A stretch of DNA of 61,955 nucleotides from a virus. The notes under the pieces were generated by a model. That model had not been told where the DNA came from and made no database searches. It worked only from the letters and a program-made list of their open reading frames with translations. Position 1 is the stretch's first letter. The number at the start of each line of letters is the position of its first letter. Position numbers and translations under genes: made by a program. The DNA is taken from positions 1 through 61,955 of IMG/VR virus record IMGVR_UViG_3300028364_000001; one strand, given 5' to 3'. This document shows positions 1 through 7,695 of the stretch, piece by piece.

Positions 1-117
1 CTGAGATATGTGCGCCTGCACAGTTACAACCCCATCAAAGTTGACCGTGATGCTGTCACTGGCCAAAGTGTAGTCCGAGTCTGTTGCGTCGTTTGTTCCG
101 CCGAACGGGATGTTTGC
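1..117. repeat. Terminal direct repeat, left copy (circular closure)
   Basis: Bases 1-117 are identical to 61839-61955. The reading frame of the tail-fibre gene continues without interruption from 1 to 61838, so the repeat is best read as the overlap of a circular or circularly permuted molecule rather than a biological terminal repeat. Unit length 61838 bp. Confidence 0.95.
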
Positions 118-501
118 GGCAGTGGCTGGGTTGATGTTAGTCGATGTGTCAGTGTTGCGAACTTGACAAAAGCTGAACACGCTGCCCGCCGCCCAAGCCG
201 GGATGCCGCCCGCAACTTTCAGTATTTGGCCTGTTGATCCAATTGGCAACCGCACAAATTGACCACCTGCACTTCGGTAGTAAGTGTCGCCCGTTGCGTC
301 CGATGTGACGTTGATCGCCGGGCTTGTCAGCGTCTTGTTCGTCAGAGTCTGTGTGGTCGCTGACAAAAGCGTATCGAGCGCAGACACCAAAAAGTTTACC
401 GTCTCTCCGCCCGGATCGTTCCCAGTGTCCGAAATATCGGTGCCAAGCAGCTTGTCGCCTGCCGCTGGCGTGGCGTTGGGGTATGTGTTGATTTTCGCCA
501 T
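1..501 (-). CDS. Tail fibre-like protein, N-terminal part (gene crosses the closure)
   Basis: ATG at 501..499. Read leftward and continued at 61838 down to the stop at 61578, the gene is 762 nt and encodes 253 residues. The first 60 residues contain the LTNKTLTSPAIN motif common in phage tail-fibre stalks, then GSTGQILKVAGGIPAW, another frequent fibre module. The C-terminal half is listed at the other window end. Role: receptor-binding or fibre accessory protein. It is followed by the repeat-rich fibre gene at 60595-61581. Confidence 0.8.
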   Translation of the reverse strand, partial: MAKINTYPNATPAAGDKLLGTDISDTGNDPGGETVNFLVSALDTLLSATTQTLTNKTLTSPAINVTSDATGDTYYRSAGGQFVRLPIGSTGQILKVAGGIPAWAAGSVFSFCQVRNTDTSTNINPATAANIPFGGTNDATDSDYTLASDSITVNFDGVVTVQAHISQ

Positions 502-504
502 GGC

Positions 505-951
505 TCAGGCGATGCGAATAATGGCGTCTGTTGCATTCGCCGTCGGGAACACAATCGTGAAGTCCCCCCCGGTGGACGTGCGGTCGTTCCCGAAATCCAG
601 CACAGCCACAACCGGGTTGGTGTACGTGTGGGTCGGGGTCGTGTTGTAGATCAGAGCCCCGCGCGCCGTGATGGTCGCCGTGGTGAACGTCAGGTCAGCA
701 AAGTCAGTGAACGCCGTCGTGCCCGTGGCTGTCGGGTTCACGCGGGTCAAGGTGCCACCGCCCGCGGTATAGGAACCAGAAGCCCCAACCTCGTTGGTCG
801 CCGTGTACGCCGTGGTCGCCGCTGTGAACGACGCGCTGTTGGTGTACATGGCCAACTTGAACGTGTCCCCGCCCGAGTTGCGGAAGTCGTGCACCCCTTC
901 TAGCAGTTGCTGCTTGAAGCTGGTAGCCATGAAGTTGCCGGTAAACGCCAT
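505..951 (-). CDS. Conserved virion protein, function unknown
   Basis: 148 residues from the ATG at 951, chosen because an AGGAG lies 8 bases upstream; an earlier start at 996 has no such site. The protein is Thr/Ala/Gly-rich and predicted beta-rich (ATITARGALIYN, FTIVFPTANA), like small structural proteins that sit between head-tail adaptors and fibres. No catalytic motif is visible. Neighbours: adaptor-type genes upstream, tail-fibre gene 4 bases downstream. Confidence 0.7.
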   Translation of the reverse strand: MAFTGNFMATSFKQQLLEGVHDFRNSGGDTFKLAMYTNSASFTAATTAYTATNEVGASGSYTAGGGTLTRVNPTATGTTAFTDFADLTFTTATITARGALIYNTTPTHTYTNPVVAVLDFGNDRTSTGGDFTIVFPTANATDAIIRIA

Positions 952-952
952 T

Positions 953-1237
953 TCAAAGTCTCCTGATAAGGTCTGCGAGTTCTGGATGCCCCGCATCCTT
1001 CAGCGCAGCATACACGGTTGTGCGGTCTGACGCGATAGCTTCTCTCAGGTAGCGCGCCACCACACTGCCGACCTCCCGCTTGTAGGCACGGGCTTGGTCC
1101 CGGATCTCCGGGGGCGCTGTGTCCGCGACGGATACGATCTTGTCCGCGCACCGCGCAGCGATCTCTTCAGGGGTAGCCCCTCGACCCGACGTTGTGTGCA
1201 CCATCACCCGGGGTGACGCCATCGTTCCTGCGTTCAT
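953..1237 (-). CDS. Small helical protein in the head-tail gene cluster
   Basis: 94 residues. ATG at 1237 overlaps the stop of the upstream gene (ATGA). The sequence is helical and mixed-charge, with a central region EEIAARCADKIVSVAD and a C-terminal LKDAGHPELADLIRRL. No family is recognised with certainty. Its position between an adaptor-like protein and a virion protein suggests a virion or assembly role. Confidence 0.65.
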   Translation of the reverse strand: MNAGTMASPRVMVHTTSGRGATPEEIAARCADKIVSVADTAPPEIRDQARAYKREVGSVVARYLREAIASDRTTVYAALKDAGHPELADLIRRL

Positions 1238-1881
1238 TCGACCCTCATATCCCCATCGCGGTAGCTGTCGCGCTTGCTCCGCACATCAATGATCCCCAGC
1301 TGGGCAAGGGCCTCGTCGTATCGGCCCTTGTAGACCGCCATCATGTCCGCGTCGCCCTTCATGAAGCTATACGCCTCGATCAGCGCGCCGTAGAGCAGCG
1401 CCGGAGCCGCGTTCTCGCCAAGCCATGACGTGCCCGCGTCCACTATAGATGCGGGGTCACGGTAATACTGCATCTCGACTTCGTAGTCCGCGTCGGGCGT
1501 GGGCCCCACCAAGAAGTACCCGGAGGGAGAGGCCGTATTGTCCCCGACGAACTGGGAATAGTATTTTGGCAGCCCTGTCACCGCCGGGTTGGGGTAGGCC
1601 TCCCGCATGAAGTTCATGTCCTTGTCGAGCAGGTAGGTGTAGACCCCTGCGGCGTTGATCACAGCCACAGAAAAGGCGGACAGGAAGTCGGTAGGGCGCG
1701 CGAGGTAGCGATTGCCAGACGTCAATGACCCTGAAGAATTGGCGCGGAACTCCGGGATGAGGACTGAGCGATAGATGCGGCTTTCGGCTTGCCGAACAAA
1801 CGTGGGAATGCTCGAAACGAAAGTCGCCTCGAAGTTCTCCGTGTATTCTTGGATCGCCAGCAGCAGCTCTGCATAGGTCAT
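1234..1881 (-). CDS. Phage adaptor (head-to-tail connector) protein
   Basis: 215 residues beginning MTYAELLLAIQEYTEN. The pattern of an N-terminal helix, RQAESRIYRSVLIPEFR, a central RYLARPTDFLS strand region and a C-terminal ALLYGALIEAYSFMKGDADM resembles the SU10-type phage adaptor family that attaches to the portal ring in short-tailed phages. It lies next to a second adaptor-like gene (2312-2977). The family assignment is from memory of motifs, not a search. Confidence 0.7.
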   Translation of the reverse strand: MTYAELLLAIQEYTENFEATFVSSIPTFVRQAESRIYRSVLIPEFRANSSGSLTSGNRYLARPTDFLSAFSVAVINAAGVYTYLLDKDMNFMREAYPNPAVTGLPKYYSQFVGDNTASPSGYFLVGPTPDADYEVEMQYYRDPASIVDAGTSWLGENAAPALLYGALIEAYSFMKGDADMMAVYKGRYDEALAQLGIIDVRSKRDSYRDGDMRVE

Positions 1882-1884
1882 GGC

Positions 1885-1992
1885 TTACCCGTTCTTGGTG
1901 AACTTGCCGCCCTTGGTGGCAGCGCCCATCCCACGAGAAGTGCCACCCGTCGAGGGTTTGGCAGTGGCCTTTGGGGTATCTGATTTTTTCAT
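1885..1992 (-). CDS. 35-residue Lys/Gly/Thr-rich mini-protein
   Basis: ATG at 1992 overlaps the stop of the upstream gene (ATGA), with GAGG upstream. The peptide starts MKKSDTPKATAKPSTGG and ends in GGKFTKNG. It is one of a run of short basic proteins in this head operon. No function can be assigned. Confidence 0.55.
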   Translation of the reverse strand: MKKSDTPKATAKPSTGGTSRGMGAATKGGKFTKNG

Positions 1993-2312
1993 GGCGCGTC
2001 CTCGGTGTTTACAGTTACGGCTCCCACAGAGCCTACCATATATTGAGCAGGATTCCACACAGGATTCCAACCCCACAGCGCGTTTGCTGCAGCTTGTGAC
2101 GTATCAGGGCGCGGATCGAAGAGCGACCGGGGGTCGTCCACCTTGAGCCGGCCTACGAAGTTCTGCGGGTGGTCGGGGTCGACCATGTCCTTCCCGATGC
2201 GAAAACCAGTCCGATGTCCGTCGCTAACCTCGTACACAAGATCCCTCAGAGGATACCTGAACCCCGTCCGGTCGCAGAACCCAAACGCTTTGGTTGCGCG
2301 TGCGTAGGTCAT
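1989..2312 (-). CDS. Conserved small phage protein, unknown function
   Basis: 107 residues starting MTYARATKAFGFCDRTGFRY. It has a CDRTGFRYPLRDL element and a C-terminal region rich in N, P and W (LWGWNPVWNPAQ). ATG at 2312 overlaps the upstream adaptor-like stop (TGATG), so translation is probably coupled. Proteins with this opening are frequent beside adaptor genes of marine phages. Structural role inferred only. Confidence 0.65.
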   Translation of the reverse strand: MTYARATKAFGFCDRTGFRYPLRDLVYEVSDGHRTGFRIGKDMVDPDHPQNFVGRLKVDDPRSLFDPRPDTSQAAANALWGWNPVWNPAQYMVGSVGAVTVNTEDAP

Positions 2313-2977
2313 CAGAACCCCCTGCCGCCCGTGGGCACGAACCTGACGGATGCACGATCCCGGTCCTCCCCGGCCGCGCGGTCAAACTGCGCCTCATACT
2401 CTGCTTGGAGCCGGGGGATACGCCCTTCTGCCTGCGGCCGCTTGCCCGCGATGTAATAAGCGAGGCCCGCCACGAGGGCGGGCACAAAGCGAGGTGGGAT
2501 GGACGTGACGTCGCCCCCGAGGCCTGATGCCAAGCCTTCGATGTACTTGAGCCGGTAGTAAACGAGGGTGTAGGCCTGCGTGCTGTCTGGCACGGGCCAG
2601 AGCGTCACCGTCGTGCCAGTGGCCCCGCGGTTCACGTAGATCTGGGTGGGGCGCGCGACCATCGCCTTGTTGGACTGCTGGGCATAGGTTGACACGCTGA
2701 TCCGCTCCAAGAACGTATCTTGCTGCCCGGTACGCAGCTGGTGTTCAATCAGGTCTATCGTGTCCACAGGCATCTCGTATGACGCAGTGCCCGCGGTGAG
2801 GGGGATCGTGCCCGCCTCGATGGTAAAAAGGTTCAGGCCCCGGTTGGCCCACTCCAGCGACAGCAGGTTCAGGCTGCGCCGAATAGTCTTCAAGTCGTAG
2901 CCTGAACGCATCTCGAGGCCAGCCCGCTCGAAGGCTTCCTCGAAGAGTTCTGAGAGGTCAGGTACGATGGCGGCCAT
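2312..2977 (-). CDS. Head-tail joining / tail accessory protein (P22 gp4-like or adaptor-like)
   Basis: 221 residues. The N-terminal helix DLSELFEEAFERAGLEMRSG is followed by LKTIRRSLNLLSLEWANRGLNLF, a strand-rich middle (GTASYEMPVDTIDLIEH) and a helical C-terminus that includes ALVAGLAYYIAGKRP. This order is typical of short-tailed phage tail accessory factors that extend the portal. It is a likely partner of the 1234-1881 adaptor. Confidence 0.7.
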   Translation of the reverse strand: MAAIVPDLSELFEEAFERAGLEMRSGYDLKTIRRSLNLLSLEWANRGLNLFTIEAGTIPLTAGTASYEMPVDTIDLIEHQLRTGQQDTFLERISVSTYAQQSNKAMVARPTQIYVNRGATGTTVTLWPVPDSTQAYTLVYYRLKYIEGLASGLGGDVTSIPPRFVPALVAGLAYYIAGKRPQAEGRIPRLQAEYEAQFDRAAGEDRDRASVRFVPTGGRGF

Positions 2978-2979
2978 GG

Positions 2980-3228
2980 TCAGTCCCTAAACTTCGCGGT
3001 CTTCTTCGCGATCTTCTTCGGCTGCTTCACGAACTGCTTGCCCTTGGCAGTGCCCGCGCGCTTCGCCTTCGTGGTGGCACTGTACTCTTTGGCAGACAGA
3101 GATTCACGCGCTTTCTTCGGCAGGTATCTTTCACCTGTGGCCTTGGCCCCTTGCGTCGAGGGTTTGCCGCTCTTGGTCCCCCAATCCTCCTTGCCCCAGC
3201 TCTTCAGGCTCTTCTGCGGCTTCTTCAC
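2980..3228 (-). CDS. Basic DUF5872-like protein
   Basis: 82 residues, start GTG at 3228 overlapping the upstream TGA (GTGA). The core KSLKSWGKEDWGTKSGKPS, then GERYLPKKA and QFVKQPKKIAKKTA, matches a widespread small basic family I recall as DUF5872-like. A DNA-binding or head-internal role is possible but unproven. It ends three bases before the adaptor-like gene. Confidence 0.65.
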   Translation of the reverse strand: MKKPQKSLKSWGKEDWGTKSGKPSTQGAKATGERYLPKKARESLSAKEYSATTKAKRAGTAKGKQFVKQPKKIAKKTAKFRD

Positions 3229-3413
3229 GAGGAATAGCCCCCGCCGGCCGCCTTGTATCGCTTGGCCAGCATCTGGGCTTTTCTGGCGCTCCATTGCCCC
3301 GGCGCACCACCTTTGCCTCCAGCCTTGATCGTGCCAAACAAACGTTTCCGCATGGCGGGCTTGGTATAGTTTCCGGCCTCGTTGACCTTGGATTTTGCGG
3401 GGGTCTTCGCCAT
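3225..3413 (-). CDS. Basic mini-protein with KAGGKGGAPGQWSARKAQ motif
   Basis: 62 residues, start ATG at 3413 in a TGATG overlap. The motif KPAMRKRLFGTIKAGGKG followed by SARKAQMLAKRYKAAGGGY recurs in marine phage genomes next to DUF5872-like genes. Strongly basic. Function unknown. Confidence 0.65.
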   Translation of the reverse strand: MAKTPAKSKVNEAGNYTKPAMRKRLFGTIKAGGKGGAPGQWSARKAQMLAKRYKAAGGGYSS

Positions 3414-3526
3414 CACTTAGCCTTTTTCTTCGACTTCTTCTTCGCCTTTTTCTTCTCGATCATTGCGAGGAAGCGGTCCTTGCCAGACATCTTGCTCTCG
3501 TCGGCCTTCTTGGTGGGCTTCTTCAT
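3413..3526 (-). CDS. 37-residue Lys-rich mini-protein
   Basis: ATG at 3526 overlaps the upstream stop (ATGA) and its own stop overlaps the next start (TGATG). MKKPTKKADESKMSGKDRF is followed by a tail made almost only of Lys and Ala. Both overlaps and the intact frame argue that it is translated. Function unknown; probably nucleic-acid binding by charge. Confidence 0.55.
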   Translation of the reverse strand: MKKPTKKADESKMSGKDRFLAMIEKKKAKKKSKKKAK

Positions 3527-3714
3527 CGCATGGCCCCCCGGGTCTTGCCCTTGACGCAGACGCCGTCGCCACGGGCCTTGCCACCCTTGGCCATCTTCTT
3601 GACCTTGCCGCCAGCCTTCATGGGGCTGACAGGCATCATCGGTTGAGCAGGCGTCATCGGCATAGCCATCTGATTGCCCATCATCTGATTGCCCATCATC
3701 GCACGGTTCATCAT
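3523..3714 (-). CDS. Met-rich small protein with GGKxxKMAKGGKxRGDG motif
   Basis: 63 residues, start ATG at 3714 with a GGGGGA site upstream. An N-terminal Met/Asn/Gln/Pro-rich stretch (MMGNQMMGNQMAMPM) leads to KAGGKVKKMAKGGKARGDGV and CVKGKTRG. The C-terminal motif is common in marine phage head operons. No enzymatic features are visible. Confidence 0.6.
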   Translation of the reverse strand: MMNRAMMGNQMMGNQMAMPMTPAQPMMPVSPMKAGGKVKKMAKGGKARGDGVCVKGKTRGAMR

Positions 3715-3728
3715 CGGGTATCCCCCAT

Positions 3729-3983
3729 CTAACACTTCCACGCCCTTAAACTTTTATTCACCCGGCTGTTCGGGTCAGCAGCCGTCTTCTTCGAGGTCAG
3801 CTTCTTCTTTAACCCCGTCATTCTGGCACAGAAGCTCTTCTTGCGAGCGCCTCCTTTTGGCTGTGGGGCCTTCAACCCCGGCTTCCCGGGATTGGCCTTG
3901 TTGTATGAGGCCCGCCCCTTGGCGTTCAGCCCGCCTTTGGCGCTCTTGCCTTCAGACCTTTGCCATGCCGGAGACTTGGCCAT
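3729..3983 (-). CDS. DUF6321-like basic protein
   Basis: 84 residues starting MAKSPAWQRSEGKSAKGG, then LNAKGRASYNKA and KKSFCARMTGLKKKL. The PAWxRxEGK...GGLNAKGRASY pattern is the one I associate with DUF6321, a short phage protein of unknown role. ATG at 3983 overlaps the upstream TGA. Very Lys-rich. Confidence 0.65.
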   Translation of the reverse strand: MAKSPAWQRSEGKSAKGGLNAKGRASYNKANPGKPGLKAPQPKGGARKKSFCARMTGLKKKLTSKKTAADPNSRVNKSLRAWKC

Positions 3984-4255
3984 CAGGCGTAATAGATTGT
4001 TGCAGAGGTGATATTGGTCGCCACGGACACAAACGGGTCGCCCGCAGAGAGAATACCCTCGTCAGGGATGTTTGCGATGTGCGTAGAGTCCGCAACAAAG
4101 TCCAAGTCCAAAAGGACTTCGCCCCCGTTACCGCTTGTGATCGTCAAGCGGCCCGCGGTGCCCCCGGTCGTTACGTGGACCTGACGAAGCCGGGCCCGGC
4201 CGACGACAAGCGCGCCAGTGCCAGTGACGCGCTTCATCTTGATGTCTGAGGACAT
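3983..4255 (-). CDS. Small beta-rich virion protein
   Basis: 90 residues: MKRVTGTGALVVGRARLRQVH, then alternating strand-like segments ending ATNITSATIYYA. The look is that of a small structural beta protein (possible decoration protein). Stop overlaps the next start. No conserved catalytic residues. Confidence 0.6.
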   Translation of the reverse strand: MSSDIKMKRVTGTGALVVGRARLRQVHVTTGGTAGRLTITSGNGGEVLLDLDFVADSTHIANIPDEGILSAGDPFVSVATNITSATIYYA

Positions 4256-4258
4256 GAC

Positions 4259-4390
4259 TTACTCCTTGGCTTTCTTGGCAGCCTTCTTGGCGGCGGGCTT
4301 CTTGGCAGGAACGGCTTCGGGCTCGGAAACTGCTCCGCGGGCCTTCAGTTCCTCGGCGGACGGAGCCGCCCAGACAATAGCTTTTTTCAT
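4259..4390 (-). CDS. 43-residue histone-like-tail mini-protein
   Basis: ATG at 4390, stop TAA at 4261..4259. The N-terminal half is acidic/neutral (SAEELKARGAVSEPEAVP); the C-terminal half is KKPAAKKAAKKAKE, resembling a histone H1-type tail. It sits in an unbroken series of short genes. A DNA-condensation role is speculation. Confidence 0.55.
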   Translation of the reverse strand: MKKAIVWAAPSAEELKARGAVSEPEAVPAKKPAAKKAAKKAKE

Positions 4391-4401
4391 GGGGGCTGTC
4401 C

Positions 4402-4638
4402 TTATGATGCTGCGATGGTTGCGCCGGTATCGGAGCGCTTCCAGTTTGTGCCGTCAGAAAAGGCGAGGATCGCTGCACCGGCTGCGCCGTTGGACACATA
4501 AATGAGCGTGCCTGCACCGGCGGTGGCGGCGGAAGGCGCGGCGGCCACAGTGTATGTGGGGAGCTTGATAGCCCCAATAACGTCCCCGGCGAAGCCGTTG
4601 GTCGCATTGACGGGGCCTGAGAAGGTAGTCGTACCCAT
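4402..4638 (-). CDS. Small virion protein (MGTTTFSGPV family)
   Basis: 78 residues: MGTTTFSGPVNATNGFAGDV, then AAAPSAATAGAGTLIYVSNGA and AFSDGTNWKRSDTG. This opening is shared by small capsid-cluster proteins of many marine phages and looks like a fibre- or decoration-type beta fold. First gene after the capsid terminator, with AGGAGA upstream. Confidence 0.65.
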   Translation of the reverse strand: MGTTTFSGPVNATNGFAGDVIGAIKLPTYTVAAAPSAATAGAGTLIYVSNGAAGAAILAFSDGTNWKRSDTGATIAAS

Positions 4639-4720
4639 GATGATCTCCTGTCTGGGTTAGGTCAGCGGCACAATGCACGCTGTCAGGGATAGCCTTGAGG
4701 ATACACTACCTCTTGACAAA

Positions 4721-4747
4721 AGAAAAGGCCCGCCGAAGCGGGCCTAA
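4721..4747 (-). terminator. Rho-independent terminator after the capsid gene
   Basis: Read on the minus strand: AGGCCCGC, loop TTCG, GCGGGCCT, then a run TTTTCTTTT. The eight-pair GC-rich stem with a UUCG tetraloop and T-run lies 27 bases downstream of the capsid stop. Genes further left would need read-through or another promoter. Confidence 0.85.
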
Positions 4748-4773
4748 TCATCTGATAACGCTTGATATTGCTA

Positions 4774-5679
4774 TCAGGCTCCCGGCGAGGCGTAGATGCC
4801 CAAGGGATCTGAGCACCCGAAAGAATATCTTTCGCGTGCTTTATAACGGACGTTCCCGGTGTCGAAGTCGCCGTCCATTGCAGTCGTCATCGCCGCCCGA
4901 ACAAAGTGTTTCATCCCGTTCGGCACGTCAGTTGTAAGGAACCACGCATCTGCATCAGTCAGGTAATGGTTGACGCGGTAGCCTTCAGGGATCGAGCCGT
5001 TGGTCTTCAAGGCGTTCAGATCGTTGTCAGCAGTGCCGACACGCAAGTCCGTCTGCAGCAGACGGGTTGCAACGAACATGAGGCCGGGCGGGATAATCAG
5101 CTTGCGAGGCATTGCAGCGATCAGCAGGCCACGCTCATCCACGTACCCCGCAATGTCGATCACAGCTTGCTCGAGAGCCGTCTCGTTCAGATCGACCGCA
5201 ACGCTGGGCCGGTTGGAGTTGGTCACGCCCGACACCGTCGGATGGGCCGTTGAGAACAAGGCAACCCCGTCCCCGGTCAGGAACGTGGTGAAGCCCGTAT
5301 TCAGCAGTGACGCTGCCTTGACCTGCTTGGTATAGGCCATGCCGCGAGCGAGCGCCTTGGTGTACCGGCTGGACAGGGAGTCGTAAAGGTTGTCTTCCAT
5401 CGCTTCTTCGGTGATGGCAAAACCCATTGCCACCGTCTCATGAACGTAACGTGCAACATAGGACTCTTGCGCGTTGTCATAGGACAGTGACTGTCCTTCG
5501 CTCTTGACGGGGGCTGCGCCGAAGCCCGACAACTTCAGCTCTTCTTCGTACGACCGCTCGGAGTTCTCGGTCTCGTAGATCTCCGAATGCTCATCTTCAT
5601 ACTTCGCATATTCCAGACCGAACAGCGCGTTCAGTCCGGGGAGAAGCTCTTTGAGGGCCTGTGCCCGTGAAATTGCCAT
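4774..5679 (-). CDS. Major capsid protein (HK97 fold, Mu gpT-like)
   Basis: 301 residues starting MAISRAQALKELLPGLNALF. Motifs expected of Mu gpT-type head proteins are visible: SDPLGIYASPGA at the C-terminus after FDTGNVRYKARERYSFG, the Thr-rich capsid-domain core, and the central VDERGLLIAAMPRKLIIPP segment typical of HK97 A-domain strands. The length fits the family. It is preceded by a decoration-like gene and scaffold and followed by a strong terminator, as expected for the most expressed head gene. Confidence 0.88.
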   Translation of the reverse strand: MAISRAQALKELLPGLNALFGLEYAKYEDEHSEIYETENSERSYEEELKLSGFGAAPVKSEGQSLSYDNAQESYVARYVHETVAMGFAITEEAMEDNLYDSLSSRYTKALARGMAYTKQVKAASLLNTGFTTFLTGDGVALFSTAHPTVSGVTNSNRPSVAVDLNETALEQAVIDIAGYVDERGLLIAAMPRKLIIPPGLMFVATRLLQTDLRVGTADNDLNALKTNGSIPEGYRVNHYLTDADAWFLTTDVPNGMKHFVRAAMTTAMDGDFDTGNVRYKARERYSFGCSDPLGIYASPGA

Positions 5680-5691
5680 GGTCAGTCCTCC

Positions 5692-6312
5692 TCAAAGGCC
5701 AACAGCGTTGGTCATGCTGTGGTAGCCGGGGTTAAACTTGACCAGAACATCTGGAAAAGCGTCAGTCAGCGGAGATACCGCCGATACGATGCGGAACGCC
5801 GCGGTCGTGGTGACCGTGGTGGATTCCAGCGCCGAGGTGGACACACCCAGCGCGACGTTGCCAGTCGAAGTGGACTGGGCGGCGGCAAAGAAGGTGTTGG
5901 CCCCGATGTCCGTCTGGTCGGCAACGCCGTCCAGCTGGGCTTGGAACAGGACGTCCGGATCGTCGACGACGAGCGCCTTGATCTGAGTGCCCGCAGGTGC
6001 AGCATAACCCGAAGGGTAACGCTGCGAGAAGACCAGCTGGCCTTCTGCGTTGATGTACTCACAACCCATGAAGACGCCCAGCGAGCCCGTGAGGGTCGTG
6101 CCGGTCGGCAGCGCGTTGGTGGTGCCGTTGGCGCCAGTTGCGGTAGACAAAGCAAGGAAGCCGTCCGCGCCGATGTGTACAACTTGCCCGACAAACAGGT
6201 TCGTTGCTTCACCGGCAGGGTCGATCAGGTACTGGGACATAGCCCCAGCATAAGGCATGCCGTCAGCGCGCTTCACGGGCTTCAGGCCATAGGGAGAGGC
6301 AGTAAGTGCCAT
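5692..6312 (-). CDS. Head structural / decoration-like protein
   Basis: 206 residues starting MALTASPYGLKPVKRADGMP. The beta-rich protein has the pattern VGQVVHIGADGFLALS, IKALVVDDPDVLFQAQLDG and VKFNPGYHSMTNAVGL seen in a capsid-associated protein found next to the capsid gene in many marine podoviruses. It ends 12 bases before the capsid gene with a shared ribosome-site context. Decoration role inferred. Confidence 0.7.
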   Translation of the reverse strand: MALTASPYGLKPVKRADGMPYAGAMSQYLIDPAGEATNLFVGQVVHIGADGFLALSTATGANGTTNALPTGTTLTGSLGVFMGCEYINAEGQLVFSQRYPSGYAAPAGTQIKALVVDDPDVLFQAQLDGVADQTDIGANTFFAAAQSTSTGNVALGVSTSALESTTVTTTAAFRIVSAVSPLTDAFPDVLVKFNPGYHSMTNAVGL

Positions 6313-6347
6313 TTCTCATCCTCCAGAATCGTATCGAGGAGGCAAGG

Positions 6348-6794
6348 TCAGCCCTTGCCAAACGAATTGCGGGACGAACGCTCCGGCGCAAGCACGGGCA
6401 TCCGTGGGTCAGACTCCTTCATGTAGTTCCGGTCGACTGCGTCCATCTGGGCTTTCGCCTGCTGGGCCTGACCGTGAATACGTCGGGTTGCCTGTTTGTC
6501 GGGGATGCTGCAGAGCAACAGGCCTCCAACTTCAATGTTTTCCGGGAACCGGGAGTCCACGTCAGACATGATCTTCAGTTCGGGGAACTCCTTGGCGAGG
6601 ACAGGGACGTAGCCTTCACGAAAGCGGCGTGAGACGTTTGCCATGTCAGCGTTGCCAACGGCAGAAGTGCGAACCCACCGGAAATGGATACCATCTCGTG
6701 GTTCGGGGGAGGGGAGCATAGATTCGCGTTTCCACGGCGTGTCGTGGGCGTTGGCTTCCCGCGTCTCAGAATCTCTGGGGGTACGATCAGCCAT
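6348..6794 (-). CDS. Conserved head-cluster protein, unknown function
   Basis: 148 residues. The N-terminal third is charged and probably disordered (RDSETREANAHDTPWKRES); the middle holds FRWVRTSAVGNADMANVSRRF and IEVGGLLLCSIPD; the C-terminal part is helical and polar. Always-next-to-scaffold proteins of this type occur in marine podoviruses. ATG overlaps the end of the scaffold gene by 8 bases. Confidence 0.65.
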   Translation of the reverse strand: MADRTPRDSETREANAHDTPWKRESMLPSPEPRDGIHFRWVRTSAVGNADMANVSRRFREGYVPVLAKEFPELKIMSDVDSRFPENIEVGGLLLCSIPDKQATRRIHGQAQQAKAQMDAVDRNYMKESDPRMPVLAPERSSRNSFGKG

Positions 6795-7695
6795 TCTTCA
6801 GCTCCTTGATGATCTGCGCCGCATACTGCTCTACCGTCAACCCGAGTTTCTTGGCGAGAGAAACCTGAGTCGCTGTCAACGTGACCTTGCGTGGTGCTGC
6901 TGCGGTACTTCTACCGCCGGGGGCCACCACGGAGCCCGGCTGCTTCCGAGGCGTTGACTCCTCGGGAGACGCGAACTTGTCTGGAAACCGCTGTCGCATA
7001 GCGGTGTCTATCTGAGTATAGTACGCTTCACTGTCTGGCGCAACACCTTCTCCAATCGCCCGCTCGTGGACGCCGAACGCGAGAGCCGTCATCTCCTTGT
7101 CCACACCGAACCAATCGTTCGTGGTGGCCCATGCTTCCGCACGGGGCGAGGGTTTTGCCACCACTGGGCGCGCAGGCTGTGGGGCCGGGGTAGTGGCGGC
7201 GGTTTGCTGTGGCTGGGGCGGCCGGTACGACGCAAGCCGTCCCTCTTCGCCCTTGATGGCCACCAGCTCGGCGCTTGCTGCCACGAACGCCTTGGAGTCA
7301 CCGGCCTCGTGGGCCGCTTCCATCTTGGCCGTCACCTGCTCCAGCTGGGATCTGACACGGCCTTGCGCCTGTGTCACGAACGCTGCGTCGCCGTCGGCGA
7401 GGCGCTTGCGGTAGCCAGTGATCTCGTCCTGCTGTTTCTGGGCGTAAGAAACAGCCTCGTCCCGCAGGCGGGTGGACTCTTCCGCACGGCGGCGCTCTTC
7501 GTGAAACTCGTACTTGAGCTTGCTGATGCGCTTCTTCACGCTGTCAGAATACTGCTCCAGATCGTCGTCTTCCGGGATATCGGGCGTGGCGCCTTCAGCA
7601 CGGCGCGGTCGGCCCTTGTCATCCGCAGGTGTGTCATCGACAATTTCGATCTCGAAGTCGTCGTCTTCAGCGGGCTTCTTGTTGGTATCGGTCAT
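6787..7695 (-). CDS. Scaffolding-like protein
   Basis: 302 residues. An acidic N-terminus (EDDDFEIEIVDDTPADDKG), a long charged coiled-coil (about residues 45-150, including KKRISKLKYEFHEERRRAEES), a Pro/Ala linker, and a basic helical C-terminus with SLAKKLGLTVEQYAAQIIKEL. An acidic coiled-coil with a basic C-terminal helix is the hallmark of capsid scaffolds, which bind capsid protein during assembly and leave. Position between portal and capsid fits. ATG overlaps the GroES-like stop. Confidence 0.75.
   Translation of the reverse strand: MTDTNKKPAEDDDFEIEIVDDTPADDKGRPRRAEGATPDIPEDDDLEQYSDSVKKRISKLKYEFHEERRRAEESTRLRDEAVSYAQKQQDEITGYRKRLADGDAAFVTQAQGRVRSQLEQVTAKMEAAHEAGDSKAFVAASAELVAIKGEEGRLASYRPPQPQQTAATTPAPQPARPVVAKPSPRAEAWATTNDWFGVDKEMTALAFGVHERAIGEGVAPDSEAYYTQIDTAMRQRFPDKFASPEESTPRKQPGSVVAPGGRSTAAAPRKVTLTATQVSLAKKLGLTVEQYAAQIIKELKNG

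Noticed and set aside
1-117. Biological direct terminal repeat of the virion DNA
   Set aside because: It cuts through a fibre gene and has a length typical of an assembly overlap, so circular closure is the simpler reading.
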